From: Benincasa hispida
Taxonomy: Eukaryota > Streptophyta > Magnoliopsida > Cucurbitales > Cucurbitaceae
DNA length: 64,000 nucleotides
Direction: 5' to 3'
Assembly (NCBI RefSeq): GCF_009727055.1
Contig: NC_052352.1
Coordinates: 22,540,725 to 22,604,724 of the forward strand
Part shown: positions 34,904-46,940 of the stretch, piece after piece
Numbering within the stretch: position 1 is the stretch's first letter
Layout: every line of letters begins with the position of its first letter
Notes under the pieces: model-generated
The model's database searches: none
What the model was told of the DNA's origin: nothing
The model's input: the letters and a program-made list of their open reading frames with translations, nothing else
Translations under genes and position numbers: made by a program

Positions 34904-36712
34904 ATGTGTAACCCAAAACCATCCTCCCCTAATAATTCCTCATTTCTTCCGTACAAAACCAATTTCATGACCGCTCCCAACAAGAACTTGGACAATAATA
35001 ATCATAATAATCATCATATTAACAATCTTCTCAAACCTTCTGATGATCAACTGACTCAACTTCATAGATTCCCAACTCTTTCCGAGGTAAGAGAAAACAC
35101 CCCAGAATGCAATTCTTTTTCTTTTTTACTCAAGTTTCTAACTTTGTATGTGATTTATATTGCTCTTCAGGCTGTGGAAGAAATGAAGGAAATAGGGAAG
35201 ATTTCAGGTCCAACAGCAATAACAGGGCTACTTTTGTACTCGAGAGCTATGATCTCCATGCTTTTTCTTGGCCACCTTGGAGAACTTGAACTTGCTGCGG
35301 GTTCTCTCTCTATTGGTTTTGCTAACATCACTGGCTACTCTGTTCTTTCTGGATTAGCCATGGGAATGGAACCCATTTGTGGCCAAGCTTATGGAGCTAA
35401 ACAATGGAAACTCCTTGGTATTACCCTTCAAAGGACTGTTCTTCTTCTTCTTACTTCCTCTGTTCCCATTTCTTTCATGTGGCTCAACATGAAACGAATC
35501 CTTTTATGGTGTGGCCAAGATGAGGAAATCTCTACTGTGGCTCAAACCTTCATTCTCTTCTCAATTCCTGACCTCATTTTCCTCTCCCTTCTTCATCCAC
35601 TTCGTATTTACTTAAGAACTCAAAGCATTACTCTCCCATTGACATACTGCTCTGCTCTCTCTGTTTTGCTTCATGTTCCCCTGAACTTCCTCTTGGTTGT
35701 GCATTTCAAAATGGGGATTTCTGGTGTAGCCATTGCTATGGTCTGGTTCAATTTAAATGTCTTCTTGTTCCTTGTCTCTTTTGTTTACTTCTCTGGAGTG
35801 TACAAAGATTCTTGGGTTCCTCCAAGTGTGGATTGCCTCCATGGATGGACTCCTTTGCTTTCTCTTGCAATTCCCACTTGTGTCTCTGTTTGCCTTGAAT
35901 GGTGGTGGTATGAATTCATGACAATGCTCTGTGGACTTCTTGTTAATCCCAAAGCTACAATTGCTTCGATGGGGATTTTGATTCAAACCACTTCTTTAGT
36001 ATATGTTTTCCCTTCCTCTCTCAGTCTTGGTGTCTCCACCAGAGTTGGTAATGAATTAGGGGCAAATCGACCCGCCAAAGCTCGCATTGCTATGATTGTC
36101 TCACTTGCTTGCGCCGTAGCGCTTGGCGTGGCGGCCATGGTATTCACCACTCTAATGAGACACAAATGGGGCAGATTTTTCACCAACGATGCCGAGATTT
36201 TGGAACTTACAGCAGTGGCATTGCCGATCGTGGGTCTATGCGAGCTTGGTAACTGCCCTCAAACCACCGGCTGCGGTGTACTGAGAGGAAGTGCTCGACC
36301 AGCGACCGGAGCAAACATAAACTTAGGATCATTCTATTTGGTGGGTTTTCCAGTGGCGATTTTGATGGGGTTTGTAGTGAAATTGGGATTTGCAGGGCTG
36401 TGGATTGGATTACTTGCGGCTCAAGGTACATGTGCTTTGATGATGTTTTATGTACTTTGCTCAACAGATTGGATGGTTCAAGTTGAAAGAGCGATGCAAC
36501 TAACATTGGCTTCTTCTAATTGCAACCCGCCATTGTTGCCAATTTCAGCTTCTTCTTCTTCTTCTTGTTCAGAAGATGATGAAGAAGATGATGATAGTAA
36601 AGATGGAAGTCAGAGTATGAAAAAGATCGAAAATTTGGAGCAGATTTTGTGCAGTAATCATGAAACCGACCCTCTCATACCCACTCCTACTAAACAAACC
36701 ACTGTTCATTAA
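34904..36712 (+). CDS. MATE efflux transporter, DTX48-54/ABS3-like subfamily
   Basis: Multidrug and toxic compound extrusion carrier, a proton-coupled antiporter of twelve helices. Sequence clearly belongs to the plant clade around Arabidopsis DTX48-DTX54. Landmarks: EMKEIGKISGPTAITGLLL, GYSVLSGLAMGMEPICGQAY, ILLWCGQDEEIS, LRTQSITLPLTYCS, the C-terminal-half CLEWWWYEFMTMLCGLL, SLGVSTRVGNELGANRP, GCGVLRGSARP. Exons are 34904-35086 and 35171-36712, giving 574 aa; the 84-base interval (GTAAGAG to CTTCAG) has splice consensus and is absent from relatives as remembered. The unspliced frame is also open, 602 aa. The N-terminus is Asn/His-rich and the tail has a Ser run followed by Asp/Glu (SASSSSSCSEDDEEDDDSKD). 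Substrate unknown; members affect hormone balance, iron and senescence. Confidence 0.93.
   Translation: MCNPKPSSPNNSSFLPYKTNFMTAPNKNLDNNNHNNHHINNLLKPSDDQLTQLHRFPTLSEVRENTPECNSFSFLLKFLTLYVIYIALQAVEEMKEIGKISGPTAITGLLLYSRAMISMLFLGHLGELELAAGSLSIGFANITGYSVLSGLAMGMEPICGQAYGAKQWKLLGITLQRTVLLLLTSSVPISFMWLNMKRILLWCGQDEEISTVAQTFILFSIPDLIFLSLLHPLRIYLRTQSITLPLTYCSALSVLLHVPLNFLLVVHFKMGISGVAIAMVWFNLNVFLFLVSFVYFSGVYKDSWVPPSVDCLHGWTPLLSLAIPTCVSVCLEWWWYEFMTMLCGLLVNPKATIASMGILIQTTSLVYVFPSSLSLGVSTRVGNELGANRPAKARIAMIVSLACAVALGVAAMVFTTLMRHKWGRFFTNDAEILELTAVALPIVGLCELGNCPQTTGCGVLRGSARPATGANINLGSFYLVGFPVAILMGFVVKLGFAGLWIGLLAAQGTCALMMFYVLCSTDWMVQVERAMQLTLASSNCNPPLLPISASSSSSCSEDDEEDDDSKDGSQSMKKIENLEQILCSNHETDPLIPTPTKQTTVH
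35087..35170 (+). other. 84-nt stop-free phase-0 intron of the MATE gene
   Basis: GT at 35087 and AG at 35169-35170, with a CTAAC branch-point-like word at 35138-35142 and a T-rich tract. Length is divisible by three and there is no stop in the gene frame, so retention inserts 28 residues, mostly hydrophobic at the end (FSFLLKFLTLYVIYIALQ). Confidence 0.8.
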
Positions 36713-37280
36713 GTTTTCTCTTTCTTTTTTCTTTTTTCTTTTTTTCTTTTTTAATTTTCTAATTTCTGCCCCCTCATGAGGAGTCCTTGATGTGAAAACC
36801 AAAATTTATTAAATCGACCCCACTTGTTGTAGAAATGACTTCTTTCTCCATAATTTTTTTCTTATGGTTTCAATTTAAAATATTAGTTTTTGTATTTTAA
36901 TAACAATAACAATAATAATAATAATAACTTTCGAGTAAGAAAAAAACATAATTTGAATATGTTTTCTAAATTTATAAAAGAAATGCTAATAGATTTTTTT
37001 TTTTTTTGAAAAATTGACAAATGCATATATAAAATTTAAGATTTATTGAAAATATACGGACTAAAATTAGAGATTTGAAAATGCATCAACTAAAATAATA
37101 TTTTAATCTTTTGTTTTTTTTAGGGTTCAACTACAAATTTGGGCCCTATTGTCTTTTGAGATTGTGTTTGATTAGCTCTATATTTTAAAATATTTTTAAT
37201 GTATTGCAAATTTCTTATATATTTGAATTTAGGTTAAAGTAGTATTTGTTTATGTAGTTTGAGTTTCATCATTTCATTTT

Positions 37281-37545
37281 AGGGTCTTATTTGTCAACTA
37301 TTTTGTCTTTGAAATTTGTGTTTGTTTTCACACCAAATCCTTAGTATTGTTTTCATCGTTCCAATCCGTAGTCAAAATTAACAAATGAAAACAAGTTTTT
37401 GAAAATTACTTTTTGAGTTTTCAAAATATGACTTTGTTTAAGACATTACATAGTAGATTGTATAAAAAAAATAAACTTATAGATACAAATAGTGTTTATA
37501 TATAAGACATTAATTAATTTTTAAAAACTAAATAGTTATCGAATC
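37281..37545. mobile_element. MITE-like element (family B), diverged copy
   Basis: Shares with 42428-42713 and 54423-54742 the order GTCAACTATTTTGT, a GTTTTCATC/TTTGCAT block, GTCAAAATT, a TTTTTGAAAAxTACTTTTTxA block, GTTTATA and ATAGTTATCGAAT near the inverted end. Confidence 0.5.
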
Positions 37546-39351
37546 ATCTTGAGTATATATACACCTTTAAATGACCAAATTTAATCTACATAACTTCTGT
37601 AAATTTTGTTGCTTGGAGTAGTGTTATCAAAATTTGTTAAATAATAATAATAATTTGCATCCAAGAAAAGACACAATTTGAATATGTTAAAAAATTATAG
37701 AGAGGTTGTTAATAAAGATTTGTTTTAAACTAGCACATAATATTTTAAAGATTTTATTAAGAATTTAAAGTATACAATTAGATTCAAACATTTGAAAGTA
37801 TAAAAACTAAAATGGAACAAGTCTTAAAATAAGAACTACAATAATATTTAAACAAAGGTTTTAATATGTTTTGAACCCTAACAAATGAGCAACTCATATA
37901 ACATAAAGCTTGTACAACTAATCATAGATCAAACGTTCGATTCTCTTCCCTATTTCAAGAAAAAAGAAATAGCACATATAATATAGCTTAACGGTAATTG
38001 ACAAGTGTACTCTTTTCTTTGAAGTTGGAAGTAAAACAAATGCCCAGCTATAACATAGAAAACCTATTAAAAACCCTTTAATGACCTCTTATATAGTAAA
38101 TATATTAATAGAAACTTAAAATAGAACTTTTAGCCCTAAAATTTTATGAACCAAAGCATACATATATATATGATTTTTTATGTATAACATTATATTATAA
38201 GTTGGATCATTAATTATTATTGAAATGATTATAAAATTTTAGTTTGTATTATTTCAATTATATATAAAAAAACAGAGAGAGAGAGAGAGAGGTAGGTTGT
38301 CGGCTGTTTGAGAAGCTTTTGTATTGAAAGGAATCCAAGTGTGTGGTTTTGGCCTAACTTTTCTTCTGTTTGCCTTTCCATATCAGGTAAAAACTTGTAC
38401 ATCCCAAAATAGCCTTTTTTTTATTTTATTTTTTTTTAAAAAAAGATATTCTGATCACACTCTGAAAAAAAAAACCCAGTTTTTGTTTCATCTTTAAATT
38501 TCTTCTCTCTTTTTTTTTAAAAAAAAAAAAAAGAAAGAAAGAAAAGAACAGAAAAATGCCATCTTTTTCAAAGTGTTAAATTTTGCATTACAACTCATCT
38601 GGCTTTTCTGATCTTTTCCTTGGTTGCACTTAACTTTATGATCACAAACCCTTTTGGAACAAATATATGCTAAAATATCAGTTAATCAAACAACAAACCC
38701 ACTCAATAATACTGATATCAAACTACAAATTAATAAACAAGTAAAAGCTAGTATTTTTTTAATTTTTTCTTTTCTTTCTAATATTCTAATTTTAGGGTTT
38801 CTCATCTTTGATTATATATGAACAATTAATTTCTATTCTCTTTCAAGTTTATGTGTGCCTTTAAAACTCTCATGCATGAAGGGAATCTTGGAAAATCCAT
38901 GCAAAAAATAGAGTATGAGAATTGGAGGGTTGTCTCCTCTTGTTTGTTTAAGTTAGTGGAATAATATATATGTTGGATAAAATGAACCAACAAAACCTTA
39001 TTTGTCTGAATTATGAACAACACCAAAAATTGGAGACTGACTAACATCTCAAAAACAGTACCCCCCACTTACCAAAATACAATTTTTTCCCCTTTAAAAA
39101 AAAATCTAATTGAAATAATTGAAATATATATCATATCAATTTCTGAGAGAAAACAAATTGAATAAACCTCAAGAGGAACATGCATTGGGCCTTAATACTT
39201 AAGATCATGCATACCCTAAAACAATCACAAAAACAAAAAGGAGAGAAAGGGTAATTATGTATAATAGTAATAATACATTTGGTAATAAAAAAGAAAAAAA
39301 AAAAAAAAAGGAAGTATTTTTATTGTTGAAGAAGAAGGAGAAGGAGAAGAT

Positions 39352-39379
39352 GGGGGGGGGGGGGGGGGGGGGGGGGGGG
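39352..39379. repeat. Poly-G run (28 bases)
   Basis: Uninterrupted G, preceded by GAAGAAGGAGAAGGAGAAGAT. Homopolymers of this length are error-prone, so its true length is uncertain. Confidence 0.8.
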
Positions 39380-39854
39380 CCTGGTTGTTTGTGAAGAAAC
39401 AAAATGAAGCAATAATATATTTTATATTATATGTGTGTGGACTTCTTTGATGACAAGAAATTTGAGAGCACTGTGGCTGTGGCACTTATTTCTGAACCCT
39501 TTTTTCTACCTTTTTAACCTCCACACAAAGCCCACCCCATCAATAACCCTATCTTCATCCTTTCTAACCAATAACATACCCTTCATATATATTTCCTTGT
39601 CTAAATTTAGTCTTTTGTATCTCCAGAAAATCTTCAAAACATACTCTCCATTCTTATTGTATAATATAAAGTATAGGTTTAGTAAGTATATTCGGGACCG
39701 ACATCTCTAAATATGAAATGTATAGAAAGAACACTGTGTTTGGAGTACATGTTAGTCAGGGATTTGAATTACTTCTCAAGTCAACGAGTTTCTTCCATCA
39801 AACCTAAATTTTACAACTTTGTTTCCATCAAACGTAAGTTAGATTAACTATAGC

Positions 39855-39970
39855 AATATAGAATCGATACATAAATTTATATGGTTCATTAACATTGTGT
39901 TAATTACGTTCACAAATAGAATGAGAGAACAATTTTATTAAAAAGAAAATTCTGAATGCATATATATCAC
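39855..39970. repeat. LTR-like fragment
   Basis: The words GGTTCATTAACATTGTGTTA, CGTTCACAAATAGAA and AGAACAATTTTATTA match 44400-44465 (GGTTCATTAACAATGTGTTA, CGTTCATGAGCAGAA, AGAACAATTTATTAA). Both resemble the body of a Copia or TRIM LTR. Confidence 0.5.
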
Positions 39971-40410
39971 ATGAATAAAATAAAGTTTTTTTTTTAATTG
40001 TAATTGAAGTGTATGTCGATAGGAATATATAACATACATGAAAGTCTGATAAATCAATTATTCATATTGTATAGTATATAATATATAGTCAGCAAGCAAT
40101 GACATTCATATCAATATCTTCATATACAGTATAGTGCAAGGAACAAAAAGTGAACAAAAATAACAAAATGAGCTTACAATGTGGTCCATTTATGTATTTT
40201 TTTAATTAACAAATATGTCTCTATTATTTATAAAGGAATATTTTTCATTTACATGTTTTGGAATTTACTTATTTATTTCATGCTAATATCTTTTGGTGTG
40301 TCATGCATATACTACTTTAAGAAAAATTAAAAATTAAATACAAGTTTAATACTTACAAAACTCTATTTATTAGTTTATAATCCTTCCCATTAATTTAATT
40401 AAATGTCAAT

Positions 40411-40500
40411 AAGAGCGTAGTTCAATTGGTATAATGCTTGTACTATTGAAGGTTCTCCACCTCACATTTTAATTACAATATCTTTTTAAAAAAATTAATT
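40411..40500 (+). mobile_element. tRNA-derived SINE-like relic
   Basis: An A-box-like TAGTTCAATTGG at 40418-40429 and a B-box-like GGTTCTCCACC at 40451-40461, followed by an A/T tail. It does not fold as a proper tRNA. Resembles SINE-type repeats of cucurbits. Confidence 0.45.
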
Positions 40501-41094
40501 AACAGTCATGTTCAATTCTCACGTTGATAAGAAAGTTTGAGATTTGCCTTTTTAGACCATGATCAGATTAATGAGTTTTGTTGTCTTTTCAAAATGAGCA
40601 TAGTATTTTGTATTTGACTAATCAAAATTTGTACCTTTCAACCAAAGGGCATCAAAAATTAAATGGACAACAACTTCTAAGTTATGTATACTTACATTTA
40701 TATCAAAAGAATGCTTGAAATTATTAAAATGTCAAGTGGAGTCTATCTTCTTCGCATATTTCAACATTAATAGACTACATATTTTGAGATCGGTGATTCA
40801 ATTCTCTATCTCCATAATTTTTGTTTAAAAAAGTGATAGTTGCAAATCTAGCAATTCAGATTTAAAGTATTTATAGATATAACACATTATAAAAAAAATT
40901 GCAAATATAGCAGAATTTAAATCCAGCTCTCAGAGTCTATCATACTCTATCGACAAATTCTATTACCGATCAATTTTGCTATATTTACAGTTCTTTAAAA
41001 ATATTACTTCAAACTTCATTATTAGCTTTAAAAGTACTACATACTCGTTGTAATTCTCCTTTTAAAAATATGTTAGATTTACTTAACCTAAACG

Positions 41095-41170
41095 TACATA
41101 GCTCAATTGGTTATGATGATTGTGACATATTAGAATCCTCTTAGTCCACATCCAACTTATTAACTTAGTT
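41095..41170 (+). mobile_element. tRNA-derived SINE-like relic
   Basis: A-box-like TAGCTCAATTGG at 41099-41110 followed by TTATGATGATTGTGACAT; the B-box region (AGAATCCTCTTAGTCCACATC) is decayed. Confidence 0.4.
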
Positions 41171-41232
41171 TCTAGAAATGTAATGGTGATTTATCGACAT
41201 CGAAAAACTATATATTTTCAATACATATATAT

Positions 41233-41250
41233 GGTGTGTGTGTGTGTGTG
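41233..41250. repeat. (GT)n microsatellite
   Basis: Nine GT units after an AT-rich stretch. Confidence 0.9.
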
Positions 41251-42427
41251 GAGTTGAGAGTATATAAGATAACATTATATAAGGGGTCCATCTCCTTTCT
41301 TCCATTTTTCTCTTTGGTGGAACACGTATGACCATCAACTGTAAATTTCTTTCGGTTGAAGAAGATGACTTCTAAATTTTTCCTTTTTTTTTCTTGGCTT
41401 AGAAAATAGCATTATCTATATGAGTATCTAGGTAGCTATCCTAGAATAAATTCATACTAGAATAAAAATTCAAACATATCTATATCAAATATATATATAC
41501 ACACACATTAACTTTTATGAAGAATGATGAAGATGATGTGTATTTAAATTCATTATTTGGAAAAGAAAAGAATTGTGCCATGAAAACAACTTGCATTAAT
41601 TAAATAAAAGTACAAAGTGATGTACAACACAGCTAGAAAAATTCCAAAAGGACTAAGAAAATATGAGTAATTAGGAATATTGGGATAAACTTATAAATTA
41701 AAGTTTATTATAAACAACTTTGAAGCCAGTGATAAAATGCAGTGGAAGACTAACAAAACTATTATAATTATTAAATAATAATATGCATTTTTGGTATGTC
41801 CTATTAGTGACAATTCAAATTTGGAAATTAGAGATAATTTAAAGTATTTCATATCATTGCTTCCTCTACGTATTCAATTTTTATGCAATAATCAAAAGTA
41901 AGGTTGTGATCCTAAAACAATATTGTCAAACAAGAAATCAAAATGCCCTCGAGTTTGAAATGCAATAATGAAATTGGTAGGAGATAATAATAATAATTTC
42001 AAAAAGACCTAACTGTAATAATTTTGCACCATGAGATGTATGAGAATGAAAATACAAAAGTATGTTATGGATTATATTCTTCCAATACTAATACGTTGAA
42101 GAGCATTTGTTCTTCTCATGTTATTTATTGACTCTATAACGATCAATTCTTGGACAAATAGAAACATGGATTATCTTCGCATAATAAATTTTTTTAAAGG
42201 GCATGTTCATCTTAAAATGAAGTATAAAGTTTAAGAATATAGATGACATTTCTTATTTACATACTACTTAATAATGTGATTAATAATGTATTAAAGAAAA
42301 AAAAATTGGAGAAGTGTGGATTGAACTAGAGGAAACAGAAGAATGATATGTTTGAGAGTGATAGTTGGAGTAATGATTTTAAAAAAAGAGATTTAGGTAT
42401 AGTTGATTTTGTAAAATTAATTTTTAA

Positions 42428-42713
42428 GGTCTCGTTTGATAACCATTTTGTTTTTTAAAATTAAGTTTATATTATCCACATTTCTTACCATGATTTGCAT
42501 ATTATTTTGGTACAATAGTTGCATTCTCAAACAAATTCGGAAAAGAAAAAAAAAACTTTTGGAAAACTATTTTTTTTTAATTCTCAAAATTTGACTTGAT
42601 CTTTTAACTAGTTGGTGAAAGATAGATAATAAATGAAGAAATTTGAAAATAATAATAGTATCTATAGACTTTATTTTCAAAAACAAAATAAAAAATGATT
42701 ACTAAATGGATCT
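42428..42713. mobile_element. MITE-like element (family B)
   Basis: Starts GGTCTCGTTTGATAACCATT and ends with the inverse AAAATGATTACTAAATGGATC. Internal order is shared with three other copies in the window. No ORF. About 286 bp. Confidence 0.6.
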
Positions 42714-42759
42714 AAACAATCAAATTTAGGTTAGGTTTTAGGTGATTTTCAAATATGGA

Positions 42760-42990
42760 AGATGTGGGTGGCATCTGACGCGTTCATTCTTAAGAGTACT
42801 CGCGTCCACAACCGACGGATGGCGCCATCATTGAAATGGACGGCAGCCAAAGCAAGTGAAAGTCAACTGCGACTGGCGAGCGAATTAGTAGATGGCTGCC
42901 ACTTGTCAGTTATCTACTGGTTTAGATTGAAAACTTCCTTCATCAGATGGAAAAGTATACGGTAACTTCCGTATTGCACGACACAGGATA
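42760..42990. other. GC-rich, CpG-containing island with short palindromes
   Basis: A sharply GC-richer patch within AT-rich sequence, immediately beside a MITE. It has several CpGs, a perfect 12-bp palindrome GATGGCGCCATC (42819-42830), arms GGCAGCCA (42842-42849) and TGGCTGCC (42893-42900), and ATACGG-TAACTT-CCGTAT (42956-42973). A 67-codon plus frame (42762-42965) spans it but is unlike anything known. It could be a displaced promoter, an exon relic or part of a transposon. Confidence 0.45.
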
Positions 42991-44354
42991 AATTTTCAAA
43001 TTATTGAATAGATCATAAATTTAACATACTCTCGTTAAACCGTCTCATAATTTAAGATTAAATTTGATTTTTCTTTATTAATACGAGTGTCTCATATTCA
43101 ACTTATTTTGCACTTAAAATCCTAATTTCACTAAAACAAATGGATAATGGACAATTTGCTAGGGAATGGTATTTTAATATTTTAATATTTTAATTTATTA
43201 TAATGAGTAAAAAATGTCTTTTATCACTTTTAGACGTGTTACTTTAATGATGTTAATCAAACCAAAGTAATTTTGATACTTGAAAATACAATTTGAATAT
43301 GAAGGCTAATAACATTGAAAAAAATATAATATTTGCAAAGTGATCATGTCTGAAGTATTACAACATGTTGGTATCTTCGAAAACATATTTAGTTCTCCGA
43401 GAGAGTAGATGAAAAGTACAACAAAGATAGAGTAAAAGATACAGGCTTTTACTTAAAAAAAAAAAAAAAACCATGTCAATCATATGTTAGGTTGAATTGT
43501 TTAATTCAAAGGTATGATGCATGAAAATTATTTGTGTCATGTCAAACACTAATTCAGGATGAAATGAAAGGTGTGAGAGTTTGAGGCATGTTGGTATGAC
43601 AAATGGCAACTAGCCAGTTAGTTCAACTAAACAACTACGAAGTAGAGACGTACCTGCAACTTCTTGTTCTATTATCACATGAACACTACGTCACATTTGT
43701 CATCATACCTGACAATCACACGTGAAGTGTCGAAGTTTATTGACTCGATATATTAGATAAGATAACCATTCAAAGTTAGTATTATTATTTGGGCCATACA
43801 AGAGAGGGGGAAAAAAAGGCTAAAAAGTTGATAGAGAGAAAAGGAAAAATAGAAAGGATATAGTACAAACTAAATTGTACTTGAAATTACCATTGAAGGG
43901 TTGGAAGTTATTGTCTTTAACCTATGATGGCACTCAATAATAATAATAGAAGAAACTGTTAAAAGAAGAAAGTGTTGGATAAAAAAACAGAAGACTTTAG
44001 GGTCAATGTACCGTACAATTGGTACTGATAGTCTCTCAGTTTTGGATAAGTCAAGTGAGGGGTACCCCTTCAAAGTGGGCACCATAAAGGACACCTTCAC
44101 CCTCTGCCCATTTTTTATTTTTTATTTTTTTAATTAAAAAAAGTACTGTGTACTAAAAGTTTCTTTTTTTTTTTTTTTTTCCCTTCAAATCTTCAACCCT
44201 ATACTACCCTTCAATATCAAATCTTTAATTTACCTTTTTTTTCCTTAAGGTACATTTCCCCTCCCAAAGGCTACTTTTCTTTCCATGCATTTTCTTTTTC
44301 TCCCATCATCTTCCATCTTAACTCTATCTTCTTGTTAAAAAAACGTCAATATAA

Positions 44355-44560
44355 AAATACACACAAGAAACATAAAGAGTAGAGAAATCAACATAGAGAT
44401 TTACGTGGTTCATTAACAATGTGTTAGCTACGTTCATGAGCAGAAAGATAGAACAATTTATTAATAGAGTATTACAAACTCAAGATATCAATAGAGTTAG
44501 AGAGTTTTATAGTACACTCATAAAAAAATTTATGACCAAAATCGTAAATAACTAATTCAA
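44355..44560. repeat. LTR-like fragment
   Basis: Homologous in part to 39855-39970 (ATTTACGTGGTTCATTAACA and downstream words). No matching second LTR or coding sequence is present. Confidence 0.5.
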
Positions 44561-46544
44561 GACATTACAATATTTTTGTGATTTATGTTAGATTATCTCC
44601 ATTTGTATGATGTGTTGTTTGAGTGAAACAGAAAACATTCATGCATCTGTTTCCTATTCAATCACTTCATGCATGGAATAAATTATATAGACATGTCATT
44701 GGAGAGCATGTGTATATATATATTATTTAAATACTTGATTTAGTCTTTATATTTTCCTTCTTGTTTTTTTTTTTGACAAATGTGAAGTAGGGTTGAACAT
44801 CTGATCTCGAAATTGATAATACATATTTGATGCTAGTTGAGTATGCTCATTTTGACTCAATTTTAAATTTTTTAGTCCTTATATTTTCAAAATATTCATT
44901 TTATTTAATTTATTTTCAATTTTGGTTATTTTATAATCTATATACTTTCAAGATGTCTATTTTGATAAAAAAAATGAACATTTTAAAAATAGTCCAAAAT
45001 AGTTTTAGCCCTCTAGAGAGAGAGAGTTTCAATGATTTTTTTTAAAAAAAATTTGTTAATTGAATGTCTTGTAGTTTTAGAAAGTATAATACTAAAAAAA
45101 ATATGTTATTAATATTATTATTATTAGGAACTTGGGTAAAGTAGTTGTTTATTTACTCCAATTTTTTTAACATCAAAATATTTACATTAAAAAAGAAACG
45201 AATGTGTGAAATTAAAATGGGAGCTTAGAGATCTTCTCTAATTGGAATTAATTTAGGTAAAAAACATGCATCACCGCATCAAATTATGATACACTTGATC
45301 GGTCTAAAACTTTAGTTTAATTCAAATATGGGAAGTCATTTGCAAGAAGGAAATTTCCTCAAATGTGTATTATAAAGTTTTTTTTTTCCCTAAAGTGTAC
45401 ATTAAAAAATAGATATAGAGTGTTCTTCCCATGAGAGGAATCTTCCCTAAATGTGTATAAGAATATATGGATTTAGTAAAGAACTTAATGGGACCCTATC
45501 CTTTTAAATCAATTGAATATGCTCTTTAATTCTTTTAATTAGGACCATTAAATTAAAGAGTGGGAGTTTCTAATTATCTAATATGGTGTTTGATAAGGCA
45601 AGACTAGACTTAAACCATTTGATTAAAATTAAGAATTTGAATCAAAGGAATCAGATGCATGCTTCCCCTTTCAGCTTCCTGGAAAGACACTTTATTCTTT
45701 CTTTTTCTTTTTTTTTTCATATAAAAAGTACCCCATTAAATTTGTAATACTAAAATTTATATTTATTACCAAACAATTTATTCCACTCTCTTTAAACTTT
45801 ACAAAAAAAAAGGGGGGGAAATCACCGTCTTTTCTATTTATGTTGTGAAAATCATAATAGAATATTTGAAAATTGATAAACTAAAAAATATATATATAAC
45901 CTAATATTTAAAAAATTTAGAGGCTAAATAAAAAGGTAGATTCTATTATAACAACTTGTGTATATTGCCACCTAAAAATACATAGTTTAATCCTTGTTTA
46001 GACAAATCAAATTCTATAGCTAAGATCGGAAATTCTCGAATCCATATGCTTACGCATTGTAAAATTTTAAGTGTATATATATATATATATACTTTTTTTA
46101 TGGAATTTTGGAAAATGTTATGGAACTATGTAGATTATCCATGAAATTAGTCTAGAGGTGTTGATTCAAAATTCACATAATAAAAAGAAATAAATGGAAA
46201 GGTTAAACCTGTGGCACCAATATTAAAATTATTTATATAAATATAAGCAAAAGAATGAAATTTGAAATCTTGGTTTCTAAAATAAAAATTCAAAAAATAC
46301 TTTTATTTGCGTGGTGTAAAATAAAGAGGATATTAACTAAAAATGAAAGTTGTTTCCCCCCCGCCCGTAAAAACAAGCTAAAAATGAGAAAGATAAAAGT
46401 AAAATTGTTAGTATATTTGTTGATGCATTATAATATATACTTTTATCTAAATTAAATATACAATGAAAAAATGATTGGAGGATAAGATAGTTAGATTCAA
46501 GGCCTTGCTAAAAAAGCATAGGGTTTGAAGAAAAATAATAAGGA

Positions 46545-46940
46545 AAACGATGTTTTTAGTTCCTAGATTTGAGGTCTAATTTTTATTTAATTTTTAAGTT
46601 TCAAAATGTTACACATCCAATTTTTAAATTTTAAGTTTGGTTTTTAGTTCTTAGATTTCAAAATATTTACTAAATACTCATTTTTCATTTTGAGTGATAA
46701 TGTAGGTTAATAAATTTAAAATCATTAAATGGATTATAATTAATTAAGCTTTACTAATTTTCTTCACTTTTATAATTGAATTTAAAATTGTATATTATAA
46801 TTATTTTAAATTAATTAATAGATATTGACGTTAATATTTGAAAGCGAGTATTTGATGAAAATTTGAAGAAGTAAATTGAAATCAAATTCAAAACTTAAGA
46901 AGTAAATGTGACATTTTTAAAATTAAAGATGAAATAGAAA
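46545..46940. mobile_element. MITE-like foldback copy (family A-like)
   Basis: Left part has TTTTTAGTTCCTAGATTTGA and CAAAATGTTACACATCCAAT; the right part is roughly its inverse (AAATGTGACATTTTTAAAAT). Ends are not sharp. Confidence 0.4.

Larger units (their letters stand above)
36713..42427. other. Intergenic region after the MATE gene
   Basis: MATE 3' UTR probably ends within about 150 bases. The rest is AT-rich with MITE-like fragments (36900-37110, 37281-37545, 37635-37850), SINE-like fragments (40411-40500, 41095-41170), a GA tract at 38275-38291, a G homopolymer (39352-39379), and an LTR-like fragment (39855-39970) related to 44355-44560. No gene seen. Confidence 0.6.

Noticed and set aside
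40411..40480. Functional tRNA gene
   Set aside because: A- and B-box-like words are present but the acceptor and anticodon stems do not pair; better read as a SINE relic.
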